NCBI RefSeq assembly: GCF_002736205.1
Contig: NZ_CP024091.1
Coordinates: 4,957,555 to 5,021,554 of the forward strand
Length of the DNA: 64,000 nt
Reading direction: 5' to 3'
From: Pedobacter ginsengisoli
GTDB lineage: Bacteria > Bacteroidota > Bacteroidia > Sphingobacteriales > Sphingobacteriaceae
In this document: in pieces, positions 25,314-34,274 of the stretch
Layout of the letters: each line of letters starts with the position of its first letter
Numbering within the stretch: the first letter of the stretch is position 1
The notes under the pieces: model-generated
Database searches by the model: none
What the model was told of the DNA's origin: nothing
Seen by the model: the letters and a program-made list of their open reading frames with translations, nothing else
Translations under genes and position numbers: made by a program

Positions 25314-26645
25314 TTATTTAATCAGATGTTTGATCTGTATTAATTCGTGCTCTTCAAGGAATCGCCATTTACCTCTTGGAAGATCTTTTTTAGTTAAATT
25401 GCCATACACTACTCTGTCAAGCTTAACTACATCATAACCCAGATGCTCAAAAATCCTACGCACAATCCTGTTTTTACCACTATGGATCTGGATACCTACC
25501 TCACGCTTGGTACCACCGGTAACGTAAGATACTGAATCTGGTTTAATTATACCATCTTCAAGTTCAAGACCAAACTGAATTTTATTCAAATCACCCTGGG
25601 TTAAACTTCTGCTTAATTCAACATGATAGATCTTTGTAATTCCGTTTTTAGGGTGAGATAATTTGTCGGCCAAATCACCATCATTCGTCATCAATAGCAA
25701 ACCAGTAGTGTTACGGTCTAATCTTCCAACAGGGTAAATACGTTCTCTGCTTGCTTTTTCAACAAGCTGCATAACAGTCTTACGCTCTTGTGGATCATCA
25801 GTAGTAGTGATATAATCTTTAGGTTTGTTTAACAGAACATAAATCTTTTTCTCACGTTTTAACAATTCACCGTTATAACGGATTTCATCTTTTGCAGGGT
25901 CAACTTTCTGTCCCAATTCAGAAACAATCACTCCATTAACAGACACAACACCTGCTGTAATTAGCTCGTCGGCTTTACGGCGAGAGCAAATTCCTGAATT
26001 TGCAATATATCTGTTTAAACGAATTAGTCCGTCATCTTTAACAACAGGGTTTTTCCTGCTACGCATCACAGGTTCTTTCTCAAAACGTTCGTTGCGTCCG
26101 CCGCGTGCTCCACGATCAGGGCGGGATTGAAAATCAGGTCTCTGTGTGTCTCCCTCTCTTTTTCTGAAAGGTCTGTTGTCAGTACTTCTTGCGTTCTGAC
26201 CTTTTTTATCATCGAATTTCCTGAAAGGCTTGTCGCCTGATTGGCTAAAATGGTCTTTCTTTATATAGCTGCGGGTTTTTTCGCCTGGAGGAGTCTCTCT
26301 TGAGCTACCTTCTTTATAAGCTCTTGGCTTGTATTCTTTATTGAAGTCCCCATCCCTTGGTGTCCTTGGTTTAAAGTCTTTGCCAGCTGAACCTCTTGGG
26401 CTAAAGCCTTTTGAATCACCATCTCTGCCTCCCTTGGATTTGAAATCCTTTTTGTCACCCTCACGTGGGGTTCTTGGCTTAAAGTCTTTGGATGCACCAA
26501 ATTTATTATCTTTTCCTTCTTTATCGTCAAACTTGCTTTTTCCTTTGTAAGAACTCTCTGTTCCACTTGGCCTTCTGCCAGTTGTGCTTCGGTTTCCCGG
26601 TTTGGACTTGTCATCCCGACTGTTCCTGTTGTTGTTTTTTATCAT
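25314..26645 (-). CDS. RsuA/RluB-family pseudouridine synthase with a long basic N-terminal extension
   Basis: 443 residues. Residues 1-205 are low complexity, rich in Lys, Arg, Gly, Asp and Ser, with repeated K-D-F-K-P-R-T-P-R-(E/D)-G-D units. They are probably disordered and RNA-binding. An S4 domain follows (RLNRYIANSGICSRRKADELI, about 208-265), then the catalytic domain with KPKDYITTTDD, GRLDRNTTGLLLMTNDGDLA (catalytic Asp) and GKNRIVRRIFEHLGYDV. The C-terminus ends LPRGKWRFLEEHELIQI. The family converts a uridine of 23S or 16S rRNA to pseudouridine; RluB (23S U2605) is the likeliest. The long basic extension is common in Bacteroidota homologues. Confidence 0.9.
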   Translation of the reverse strand: MIKNNNRNSRDDKSKPGNRSTTGRRPSGTESSYKGKSKFDDKEGKDNKFGASKDFKPRTPREGDKKDFKSKGGRDGDSKGFSPRGSAGKDFKPRTPRDGDFNKEYKPRAYKEGSSRETPPGEKTRSYIKKDHFSQSGDKPFRKFDDKKGQNARSTDNRPFRKREGDTQRPDFQSRPDRGARGGRNERFEKEPVMRSRKNPVVKDDGLIRLNRYIANSGICSRRKADELITAGVVSVNGVIVSELGQKVDPAKDEIRYNGELLKREKKIYVLLNKPKDYITTTDDPQERKTVMQLVEKASRERIYPVGRLDRNTTGLLLMTNDGDLADKLSHPKNGITKIYHVELSRSLTQGDLNKIQFGLELEDGIIKPDSVSYVTGGTKREVGIQIHSGKNRIVRRIFEHLGYDVVKLDRVVYGNLTKKDLPRGKWRFLEEHELIQIKHLIK

Positions 26646-26963
26646 GATACGCTTTTAACCGCATAATTTATGCGGGTGCAAACTTACTTAAAATTGCTCT
26701 AATTCACAATTTTAAGTGTAGATAAAGCGTAATTTCTATGTGCTTTCAATGGGAGCATTTTGTGACTTTTAAAGAGGAGATTTATTGTTAAAAACACTTG
26801 ATTTGAGGTGCTTATTTTTTTGTTGGGCCACAAGTAAAAAAATCAGTCCTCAGATACCTTTAAACGTTGATTTTGGAAGTGTTTTTTGTAAAAGCTTGAT
26901 AATTAGGTTAATATATCGTATGTTTGCAGGCGTTTTATATTATTCACCAAAAAAAGGAGGAAA
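26646..26963. other. Intergenic region between divergent rluB-type and transglycosylase genes
   Basis: 318 bases, strongly AT-rich. I see no open frame that looks real, no RNA gene and no terminator. The right part holds a good promoter for the transglycosylase (26896-26926), and AAAAAAGGAGG-like purines (about 26951-26961) stand just before the ATG at 26964, an unusually strong Shine-Dalgarno-like stretch for this phylum. The left part must carry the promoter of the pseudouridine-synthase gene, but I could not pick it out. Confidence 0.6.
26896..26926 (+). promoter_or_regulatory. Promoter of the lytic transglycosylase gene
   Basis: TTG (26896-26898), a 20-base spacer and TATGTTTG (26919-26926) form a complete Bacteroidota promoter, giving a leader of about 30 bases before ATG 26964. 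Confidence 0.7.
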
Positions 26964-27752
26964 ATGATAAAGAAACACATAATAACATGTACGGTAATAA
27001 TTTCATTACTGGTTATGGCAAAAGTGTTTGCTTACCACATGCCCCAAGCATCAAAAAGTCTTTTAAAAGAAGAAAAAACAACAAAAAAAGATACAACAGT
27101 AACACCAGTTGAAAAGCCATTATCTCAGATGGCTAAATTGAGTTTCGCAGAAGAAACACTACCACTAGGGGATGCCAAAGTGGAACGTAAAATGAAGAGA
27201 ATTCTTGCTGAATTCAGCTTCAATAATTTACAAACCAATCGCCTGCATAAAAAAGCGGCAGAATGGTTTCCTGTGATAGAACCAATCCTTGCCGCTTACG
27301 GTATTCCAGAGGATTTTAAGTATGTTCCATTAGTAGAATCAGGATTAAAAGCGGGTGTATCACCAAAAGGTGCTGCAGGGTTTTGGCAATTTATGCCTGC
27401 AACTGCCCGTACATATGGTTTAAAAGTCAATTCAAAAGTAGATGAGCGTAAGAATTTACGTAAATCAACAATAGCTGCCGCTAAATACATTAAAGAACTT
27501 TACGGTATTTTTGATAGCTGGACGCTAGTTGCCGCCGCCTATAATGTAGGTGATGGACATATGAGGAGACAGATAGACAGACAAAATCAGGACAATTATT
27601 TCAAAATGAAACTAAATCGCGAAACAGGTGGTTATGTTTACAAATTGATTTCCATGAAAGAGATAGTGGAAGATCCTGTTCGTCATGGTTATACTGCTCC
27701 TAGAGCATTATTAGCTTGGAACGCGGGTAATGCCCAAAGTTCTATAAATTAG
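26964..27752 (+). CDS. Lytic transglycosylase (SLT/MltD-like), exported
   Basis: 262 residues. A signal sequence or membrane anchor (about 1-22) is followed by a charged linker and an SLT domain (about 100-250): KYVPLVESGLKAGVSPKGAAGFWQF with catalytic Glu in V-E-S, then MPATARTYGL, ERKNLRKSTIAAAKYIKELY, WTLVAAAYNVGDGHM and ALLAWNAG. It cleaves the glycan strand of peptidoglycan, leaving 1,6-anhydro-MurNAc ends. MltD-type proteins usually carry LysM repeats after the catalytic domain and this one has none. It is monocistronic, with its own promoter and terminator. Confidence 0.9.
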   Translation: MIKKHIITCTVIISLLVMAKVFAYHMPQASKSLLKEEKTTKKDTTVTPVEKPLSQMAKLSFAEETLPLGDAKVERKMKRILAEFSFNNLQTNRLHKKAAEWFPVIEPILAAYGIPEDFKYVPLVESGLKAGVSPKGAAGFWQFMPATARTYGLKVNSKVDERKNLRKSTIAAAKYIKELYGIFDSWTLVAAAYNVGDGHMRRQIDRQNQDNYFKMKLNRETGGYVYKLISMKEIVEDPVRHGYTAPRALLAWNAGNAQSSIN

Positions 27753-27779
27753 AAAGAAAAGACACGTGCAAATGGGGGG

Positions 27780-27805
27780 AGCCGTTCCAAATTATTGGAA
27801 CGGCT
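27780..27805 (+). terminator. Rho-independent terminator
   Basis: An 11-bp perfect GC-rich stem (27780-27790 with 27795-27805) has a four-base loop and then TTTTTG. It ends the transglycosylase transcript. Confidence 0.88.
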
Positions 27806-27841
27806 TTTTGTTTTATTTGAAAATTACTAATTTACTGCCCT

Positions 27842-28897
27842 ATGATGGGACTGATGAAACTGCGTATACAAGATATGAAGTACGGCTCGGGAGAAATACT
27901 TGTTCTCATATTTGATGTTTTGGATGAACCGAAACCAAATTACCAGGCCGGCCAATTTTTAACATTAGTATTTGATATTCAAGGAAGAGAACTTAGAAGG
28001 TCATATTCTTTATGCAGTTCTCCCGATGTTGATGAGCCGCTTGCTATTGCTATAAAACGGGTCGAAAATGGCGAAATATCCAGACTGCTGCATCATAGAA
28101 CCGCAATAGGTGATATTATGTATGCCCTGCAGCCCAATGGTTTGTTTACCTACCCGCCACAGTCAGATCTAAAAAGAACTGTTTTTCTTTTTGGTGCAGG
28201 CGTAGGCATTACCCCTCTTTTCTCTATTATTAAAACAGCGTTGGTAAGAGAAAGCCAATCAAAAATCATACTTGTATACAGTGTCCGCTCACCAACAGAA
28301 GCACTTTTCAATGATGAGCTTAATGAACTCCAGAAAAACCACCCTGATAGATTTAAGATCATCTATGTATCCAGCCAGTCGCAAAATCTATTAATGGCCA
28401 GGTTAAATGTGTTCCTTATAGAAAAAATAGTTAAGGACTACTTGGAGTTCGATAAAAATGATGCCTTGTTCTATACGTGCGGACCTATTGATTATATGGT
28501 TACCTGCCGAATAACCCTACTTAATTTAGGGTTCGATATAATGCAGATCAAAAGGGAGACTTTTGTAATGCCTGAGGACGAGGTTGACGAGGATGATACT
28601 ACTGAAAAAGAAGTAAAAGATACCAATACTTATTCTGTAGTACTAAAGCTACGGGGGCAGCAGTACCGGCTTTCTGTTCCATATAATAAAACTATTCTTA
28701 ATGCGGCCCTTGAGCAGCATATTGATGTTCCGTATAGCTGTAAGGCTGGAATTTGCAGTACCTGTACTGCAAATTGTGTTAAGGGTGGCGTGCGGATGGA
28801 CTATAATGAAATCCTGATGGATGATGAAATTGCAGCCGGTCGTGTGCTGGTTTGTACAGGTCATCCTACAGAAAATGACACAACCATAGTTTGGTAA
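27842..28897 (+). CDS. Ferredoxin-NAD(P)H reductase fused to a plant-type 2Fe-2S ferredoxin (PaaE-like)
   Basis: 351 residues. The FAD domain (about 5-105) contains RRSYSLCSSP. The NAD(P)H domain (about 110-230) contains VFLFGAGVGITPLFSIIK and FYTCGPIDYMV. An acidic linker (PEDEVDEDDTTEKEV) leads to a C-terminal ferredoxin domain with CKAGICSTCTANC and a late VLVCTGHP, giving four cluster cysteines. The order FAD-NAD-2Fe2S is that of the PaaE reductase of phenylacetyl-CoA epoxidase and of related electron-transfer proteins for oxygenases or desaturases. No oxygenase gene is adjacent, so its acceptor is unknown. Alternative starts at the second and fifth codons exist. Confidence 0.9.
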   Translation: MMGLMKLRIQDMKYGSGEILVLIFDVLDEPKPNYQAGQFLTLVFDIQGRELRRSYSLCSSPDVDEPLAIAIKRVENGEISRLLHHRTAIGDIMYALQPNGLFTYPPQSDLKRTVFLFGAGVGITPLFSIIKTALVRESQSKIILVYSVRSPTEALFNDELNELQKNHPDRFKIIYVSSQSQNLLMARLNVFLIEKIVKDYLEFDKNDALFYTCGPIDYMVTCRITLLNLGFDIMQIKRETFVMPEDEVDEDDTTEKEVKDTNTYSVVLKLRGQQYRLSVPYNKTILNAALEQHIDVPYSCKAGICSTCTANCVKGGVRMDYNEILMDDEIAAGRVLVCTGHPTENDTTIVW

Positions 28898-28923
28898 ATA
28901 GATAATCTTTCCTTATTATGGCG

Positions 28924-28931
28924 TACCTTTG
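28924..28931 (+). promoter_or_regulatory. -7 element of uvrA
   Basis: TACCTTTG is an exact TAnnTTTG, 56 bases before the uvrA ATG. No -33 TTTG was found at the usual spacing. Confidence 0.45.
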
Positions 28932-28987
28932 TGCCTTTAAAATTGTTATCTTAATTATCAGATATCCATATTGTTTTTAATATATAT

Positions 28988-31831
28988 ATGAGCAAAAATA
29001 CCATCGACCTTGGAGAGCAAAAAGATGTAGAAGTGTATGGGGCAAGGGTGCATAACCTAAAAAATATAGACGTTTCCTTTCCCAGAAATAAGCTTGTTGT
29101 AATTACAGGTTTAAGCGGAAGTGGTAAATCGTCTCTTGCTTTTGATACCATTTATGCCGAGGGACAGCGCAGGTATATGGAAACTTTTAGTGCCTATTCG
29201 CGTCAGTTTATGGGCGGAATGGAAAGGCCTGATGTAGATAAAGTTTCGGGCTTAAGCCCGGTTATTGCAATAGAACAAAAAACAACCAGTAAAAATCCAA
29301 GATCAACCGTAGGAACAATTACCGAGATCTACGATTTTATGCGCTTACTTTATGCCCGTGCTGCTGATGCCTTTTCTTACAACACAGGTGAGAAAATGGA
29401 GCGTATGAGCGAAGACCAGATTCTTAATAATATATTTAACAAGTTTGGTGATATGCCGGTAAACATACTGGCACCTGTAGTTAAAGGCCGTAAAGGTCAT
29501 TATCGTGAGCTTTTTGAGCAAATTCGTAAACAAGGGTATGTAAAAGTGCGTATTGATGGTGATATACAGGATATCACACCTAAAATGCAGGTAGACCGGT
29601 ACAAAATTCATGACATTGAAATTGTTGTTGATAGACTTGTAATAGATAGAAAAGACATAAAACGGCTTCAAGATTCACTCCAAACCGCAATGCGTTTAGG
29701 TAAGGGAATTATTAAAATAAGTGATAAGGCAAATAATGTATCGCACTTTAGCCGGTTTTTAATGTGCCCTACAACGGGTATCTCTTACGACGAGCCGCAG
29801 CCAAACAGTTTTTCTTTTAACTCGCCATACGGAGCTTGCGAGAACTGCGATGGCTTGGGTTACATCTTTGTAATCGACAGGGAGTCAGTAATCCCGAATC
29901 CTAAACTTAGTATCCTTAATGGAGGATTGGCCCCCTTAGGCGAATATCGTGAAGTATGGGTATTTCAGGTTTTAAAAGCACTTGCAAAAAAATATAACTT
30001 TTCACTTTCAACCCCGCTCGAAAAACTGGGAGAGGATAATATTAATATCATTCTTAATGGTACTCATGAATTATTAAGTGTAGCTGTTGAGTATAATAAG
30101 TGGAACGTTCAGAACTATCAGATTACGTTCGACGGAATTATTAAACTACTTGAAGAGCAACAGGAGCGCAAAGGCGAAGGAGCCGTTGATGATATGGAGA
30201 GCTTCCGTAAGCTTAAAACCTGTCCGGTATGTAATGGCGCTCGTTTAAAGAAAGAAAGCCTGAATTTTAAAATAGATGGCAAGAATATATTTGAACTTGC
30301 CGAGATGGACATCATCAGTCTTAAAAACTGGTATGTAGATGTAGAGAGCAGACTTAGTGAGCGTCAAAATATTATTGCCAAAGAAATTCTTAAAGAGATC
30401 CGTGCCAGATTGGGCTTCCTTACCGATGTTGGTTTAAATTACCTGTCACTAGATCGTACTGCACGTACTCTTTCTGGTGGCGAGGCTCAAAGGATAAGGC
30501 TGGCTACCCAGATCGGGTCGCAGCTTATGAACGTAATGTATATTCTGGATGAGCCGAGCATTGGTTTACATCAGCGCGACAATGAACGTTTAATAGGAGC
30601 CCTTAAAAATCTTAGGGATTTAGGTAATACGGTGCTTGTTGTTGAACACGATAAGGACATGATACTGGAAGCAGATCACGTTATTGATGTAGGGCCTGCT
30701 GCAGGTGCCCATGGCGGAGAAATTGTAGCTCAGGGTAATCCAGCTCAGATCCTAAAATCAGATACCTTAACCGCTGCATATCTTAATGGCAAAAAAGGCA
30801 TAGAAATACCTGCCAAACGTAGAAAAGGGAATGGGCATAAACTTTCAATAATTAAAGCTAGCGGCCATAACTTAAAGGATGTTTCGGTTGATTTCCCATT
30901 AGGCAAGTTTATTGCCGTTACCGGAGTTTCGGGCAGTGGTAAATCAAGCTTAATTACCGAAACGCTTTACCCTATATTGAATCATCATTTCTTTAGGGCC
31001 AAAAAACATCCGCTTCCGTACGAAAAGATCAATGGCTTAAAAGAAATAGATAAAGTAATTGAAATAGATCAGGCACCAATTGGCCGTACACCAAGGTCTA
31101 ATCCATCTACTTATACCGGTGTATTTTCAGATATCCGGAACTTATACGTACAGCTGCCCGAAGCAAAGATAAGAGGCTATAAGCCAGGGCGCTTCTCCTT
31201 TAATGTAAAGGGAGGCCGCTGCGAAACCTGTCAGGGTGGAGGAATGAAGGTAATTGAAATGAATTTCCTGCCGGATGTACAGGTGCCTTGTGAAGAGTGT
31301 GGTGGAAAAAGGTATAACCGGGAAACCCTGGAGGTACGTTATAGAAGTAAATCGATTAGTGATGTGCTTGACATGAGTATAGAAGAAGCGTGTGATTTCT
31401 TTGAAAATATGCCTGCCATCTATCGTAAAATAAAGACACTTAAAGATGTTGGGCTTGGGTATATCACCTTAGGTCAATCATCAACAACCTTATCGGGTGG
31501 AGAAGCGCAGCGCGTAAAACTGGCTACTGAACTTTCTAAAAAGGATACAGGAAGAACTTTTTATATTCTGGATGAACCAACTACAGGTTTGCATTTTGAA
31601 GATATAAATGTATTGCTTGGGGTATTAAATGAATTGGTTGAAAAAGGGAATACTGTGCTGGTTATTGAGCATAACCTTGATGTGGTAAAAGTTGCTGATT
31701 GGATTATTGATCTTGGTGAAGAAGGCGGTGCAGGAGGGGGCAGGATTATCTTTGAAGGTACACCAGAGGGTCTAATTCAAAATCCAATAAGCCTTACAGG
31801 TAAGTTTTTGAAAAAAGAAATGGGACTTTAA
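28988..31831 (+). CDS. uvrA: Excinuclease ABC subunit A
   Basis: 947 residues, full length. Two ABC ATPase halves are present, with Walker A GLSGSGKSS (about 41-49) and GVSGSGKSS (about 640-648), and ABC signatures LSGGEAQRIRLATQ and LSGGEAQRVKLATE. Zinc-binding modules include CENCDGLG, CPVCNGARL, CETCQGGG and CEECGGKRYN. UvrA finds bulky DNA lesions and loads UvrB in nucleotide-excision repair. uvrB and uvrC are not nearby. The NAD(P)HX dehydratase gene follows after three bases, so the two are probably co-transcribed. Confidence 0.98.
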   Translation: MSKNTIDLGEQKDVEVYGARVHNLKNIDVSFPRNKLVVITGLSGSGKSSLAFDTIYAEGQRRYMETFSAYSRQFMGGMERPDVDKVSGLSPVIAIEQKTTSKNPRSTVGTITEIYDFMRLLYARAADAFSYNTGEKMERMSEDQILNNIFNKFGDMPVNILAPVVKGRKGHYRELFEQIRKQGYVKVRIDGDIQDITPKMQVDRYKIHDIEIVVDRLVIDRKDIKRLQDSLQTAMRLGKGIIKISDKANNVSHFSRFLMCPTTGISYDEPQPNSFSFNSPYGACENCDGLGYIFVIDRESVIPNPKLSILNGGLAPLGEYREVWVFQVLKALAKKYNFSLSTPLEKLGEDNINIILNGTHELLSVAVEYNKWNVQNYQITFDGIIKLLEEQQERKGEGAVDDMESFRKLKTCPVCNGARLKKESLNFKIDGKNIFELAEMDIISLKNWYVDVESRLSERQNIIAKEILKEIRARLGFLTDVGLNYLSLDRTARTLSGGEAQRIRLATQIGSQLMNVMYILDEPSIGLHQRDNERLIGALKNLRDLGNTVLVVEHDKDMILEADHVIDVGPAAGAHGGEIVAQGNPAQILKSDTLTAAYLNGKKGIEIPAKRRKGNGHKLSIIKASGHNLKDVSVDFPLGKFIAVTGVSGSGKSSLITETLYPILNHHFFRAKKHPLPYEKINGLKEIDKVIEIDQAPIGRTPRSNPSTYTGVFSDIRNLYVQLPEAKIRGYKPGRFSFNVKGGRCETCQGGGMKVIEMNFLPDVQVPCEECGGKRYNRETLEVRYRSKSISDVLDMSIEEACDFFENMPAIYRKIKTLKDVGLGYITLGQSSTTLSGGEAQRVKLATELSKKDTGRTFYILDEPTTGLHFEDINVLLGVLNELVEKGNTVLVIEHNLDVVKVADWIIDLGEEGGAGGGRIIFEGTPEGLIQNPISLTGKFLKKEMGL

Positions 31832-31834
31832 TAT

Positions 31835-32770
31835 ATGACAGCTTTTTTAAATTCTTTTATTCCGGATTCAGATCCGTACAGCAAAGTACAGGTTGTAGGG
31901 AAAGGTTTGGGTAAGCAGAATACTAAAGAAGAAGAAACATCCCCATATCGGCTCATAGAATCTGAGGATATCAAAAAACTGTTTAAAACAAGGACTGCTT
32001 TTTCTTATAAAGGCACTTATGGTCATGCATTAATTATAGCAGGTGCCCCGCAAACTATGGGAGCCGCATTGCTGGCTTCTAAAGGTTGTCTTTATGCCGG
32101 AGCAGGATTAACTACCACTTCAATGCCCGAAAGCGGTCTGGTGGCTTTGAACACATCCCTGCCCGAAGTAATGTTCGTAAAAAGGAAGGCGCTTTTAAAA
32201 AGCGATGCATTAACTAAATATAATGCCATATCAATAGGCCCGGGTTTGGGCAAAGGAGCAAAAGCTGAGCAAACCTTAGCGCAGTTGTTTGCCTTAAAAA
32301 GAGACTTTATTGCAGATGCAGATGCATTAAATATACTGGCATCAAGACCAGACCTGCTGGCGGTAATTGAAAAACATTCTATAATAACACCCCATGTAAA
32401 AGAATTTGATAATTTGTTTGGCAAGCATACAAATTGGTGGGACAGGTTGCAGACTGCACGAAAAAAGGCCATACAACTTGGAATAGTCATTGTCCTTAAA
32501 AATCAATATACGTTTATTGTAAGCCAACGCGGAGAGGTGCTTATCAATTCTACGGGCAATCCGGCCATGGCACAGGGGGGGATGGGCGATGTGCTTACGG
32601 GTATAATTACTGCTTATGTTGCCCAGGGTTATCCCGCAAAGGATGCTTCAATATTAGGTTGTTATTTTCATGGCAAGGCTGGTGATGATTTGGCCAACAG
32701 CTTTTTTAATGTTACTGCATCTCAGGTTGCTATGCAGATTCCAAAAACTGTAAAAGATTTTCTGGGTTAG
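31835..32770 (+). CDS. nnrD: ADP-dependent NAD(P)H-hydrate dehydratase (NnrD), epimerase domain missing
   Basis: 311 residues. Residues 45-311 are the ribokinase-like dehydratase domain: KGTYGHALIIAGAPQTMGAAL, ISIGPGLGKG, FIADADALN, ITPHVKEFDNLFG and the nucleotide-binding NPAMAQGGMGDVLTGI. It repairs hydrated NAD(P)H. In many bacteria the enzyme is fused behind a YjeF_N epimerase domain (about 500 residues total). Here only a short N-terminal stretch precedes it. That stretch (VQVVGKGLGKQN...YRLIESEDI) resembles the tail and linker of such a fusion, suggesting the epimerase part was deleted. It starts three bases after uvrA and ends six bases before the convergent anti-sigma gene. Confidence 0.9.
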   Translation: MTAFLNSFIPDSDPYSKVQVVGKGLGKQNTKEEETSPYRLIESEDIKKLFKTRTAFSYKGTYGHALIIAGAPQTMGAALLASKGCLYAGAGLTTTSMPESGLVALNTSLPEVMFVKRKALLKSDALTKYNAISIGPGLGKGAKAEQTLAQLFALKRDFIADADALNILASRPDLLAVIEKHSIITPHVKEFDNLFGKHTNWWDRLQTARKKAIQLGIVIVLKNQYTFIVSQRGEVLINSTGNPAMAQGGMGDVLTGIITAYVAQGYPAKDASILGCYFHGKAGDDLANSFFNVTASQVAMQIPKTVKDFLG

Positions 32771-32776
32771 AGATTA

Positions 32777-33655
32777 TTAGATAGAAACGTTCCCCATCAC
32801 GATCATTTGATTCATGGTAGGGCTTGCACTGCCACCTTTTTTCTCCAGAGTTACCGCAAATGCTGCAGCAGAGCCAATTTCTTTCATAGCTACAAGAATA
32901 TGCGTAGAGTCGGCTTTAACATCAAATACCCCTAAATCAACAGGCTTGCCATTTACAATAGCCCAAAGCTGATATTGATGTTGCTGATCATTGGCGGGTA
33001 AATCCATTTTTGAATTGTCTACCATCACATGTTTACCTTTTGCGTGCCAATATACCGTCATTTTGGCGTTAGGATCCATCACAGTTCCTGCTAGTTTCAC
33101 AGTTTTCCAATCCGGATCATTGTTCATGTCAATAATCTTTTGCAGGTCGGCATTGCTTTGCTTCATGAAATTAACCGTACTTGTAAACTTCTCGTTATTA
33201 AGGTTTAGAGCGGCAATCTGCTCTTTTGCATCACCTAGTTGATTGTGCGCAGAATAAAGCGCAACAATACTCATTACCAGAAGTGCAATACATGCTACCA
33301 GCGCAATTCGCAACGATTTTATTTTGGATTCGTAAGGTGCCGTATTCAAAGGTACAATTACTGTTTCCTTAACACGTTCACTTGCTTTAATTGGCTCAGC
33401 TACCGGGATGGTTTCTTCACGACTTTCAGTAGCACCTATTTTATCAAGAATTTTGCGTTCCAGGTCAGCAGAAGGTTGTATGGCATTTTGTAACGCATAC
33501 TGTTCCATAGCAATTTCAATAGCTTCAATTTCCTGTTTTATTTCAGGATATTTTGATGCCATTGCTTCAACTTCAGCATGTTCCTGAGCATTCAATTGCC
33601 CCAGAACGTAAAGTTCAAGTATGCCTGATTCAATATATGCTTTTACTTCTTCCAC
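32777..33655 (-). CDS. Anti-sigma factor, RskA-like
   Basis: 292 residues from a GTG start (33655) one base after the sigma-factor stop codon (TGA-A-GTG). The N-terminal cytoplasmic part (1-105) has the anti-sigma layout (YIESGILELYVLGQLNAQEHAEVEAMASKYPEI). One membrane segment (about 112-130, ALVACIALLVMSIVALY) is followed by a coiled-coil-like stretch. The C-terminal extracytoplasmic RskA domain is about 180-292 (AKMTVYWHAKGKHVMVDN, HQYQLWAIVNGKPVDLGVF, FAVTLEKKGGSASPT). It should hold the paired ECF sigma factor at the membrane until a signal releases it. The signal is not evident. Confidence 0.9.
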   Translation of the reverse strand: MEEVKAYIESGILELYVLGQLNAQEHAEVEAMASKYPEIKQEIEAIEIAMEQYALQNAIQPSADLERKILDKIGATESREETIPVAEPIKASERVKETVIVPLNTAPYESKIKSLRIALVACIALLVMSIVALYSAHNQLGDAKEQIAALNLNNEKFTSTVNFMKQSNADLQKIIDMNNDPDWKTVKLAGTVMDPNAKMTVYWHAKGKHVMVDNSKMDLPANDQQHQYQLWAIVNGKPVDLGVFDVKADSTHILVAMKEIGSAAAFAVTLEKKGGSASPTMNQMIVMGNVSI

Positions 33656-33656
33656 T

Positions 33657-34208
33657 TCAGTTAAAATGCTTTCTTAATTCCATAATAGCCATTCTGATAC
33701 GTGTTTTTACAGTACCTAATGGTAAATTTAATTCTTCTGCCGTTTCTATATGTGTATATCCCTTAAAATACACCATGTTTAATACTTCATTAAATTCTGG
33801 CTTAAGCGCGGTAACCATATCTTTAATTCCCAGAATATCCGCATTAAAGGTAACTTCTTTTTGTGCGTCAATGAAATCTACGTTATTTTCTATATCTTGG
33901 TTTTTACCTGCATTTTTAAAATCTTTTGAGCGTAACTTGTCTATAGAAAGGTTACGTGCAATGTTCATCATCCAGGTAAATAGTCGGCCTTTTGAACTGT
34001 CATAGCTGCCTGCAGAGTTCCATATTTTTACAAAGGTTTCTTGTAACAGATCTTCGGCAACTTCAGTTTGTTGAATAATTCTTGAGATAACACCTAGCAG
34101 TGCACCAGAGTACATATCATATAATGCCTGAATAGCTATAGTATCCTGACTTTTCAGTTTACTAACAAGATCTTCTTCAGATAGCGATATTTTCTTTATA
34201 GTTCCCAA
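33657..34208 (-). CDS. ECF RNA polymerase sigma factor, SigK-like
   Basis: 183 residues. Region 2 (about 28-95) contains ALYDMYSGALLGVISRII, EDLLQETFVKIWNSAGSYD and LFTWMMNIARNLSIDKLRS. A linker leads to region 4 (about 130-180, FNEVLNMVYFKGYTHIETAEEL, LPLGTVKTRIRMAIMELR). It directs RNA polymerase to a stress or envelope regulon and is probably sequestered by the RskA-like protein encoded one base downstream. Translational coupling through the adjacent GTG would balance the pair. Target genes cannot be read from the window. Confidence 0.95.
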   Translation of the reverse strand: MGTIKKISLSEEDLVSKLKSQDTIAIQALYDMYSGALLGVISRIIQQTEVAEDLLQETFVKIWNSAGSYDSSKGRLFTWMMNIARNLSIDKLRSKDFKNAGKNQDIENNVDFIDAQKEVTFNADILGIKDMVTALKPEFNEVLNMVYFKGYTHIETAEELNLPLGTVKTRIRMAIMELRKHFN

Positions 34209-34274
34209 GGGTTTGGCTAATATACAGAAACTACAACAAGAACAAAGGAGAATTTGTTTTTTATTAACCGAAGG

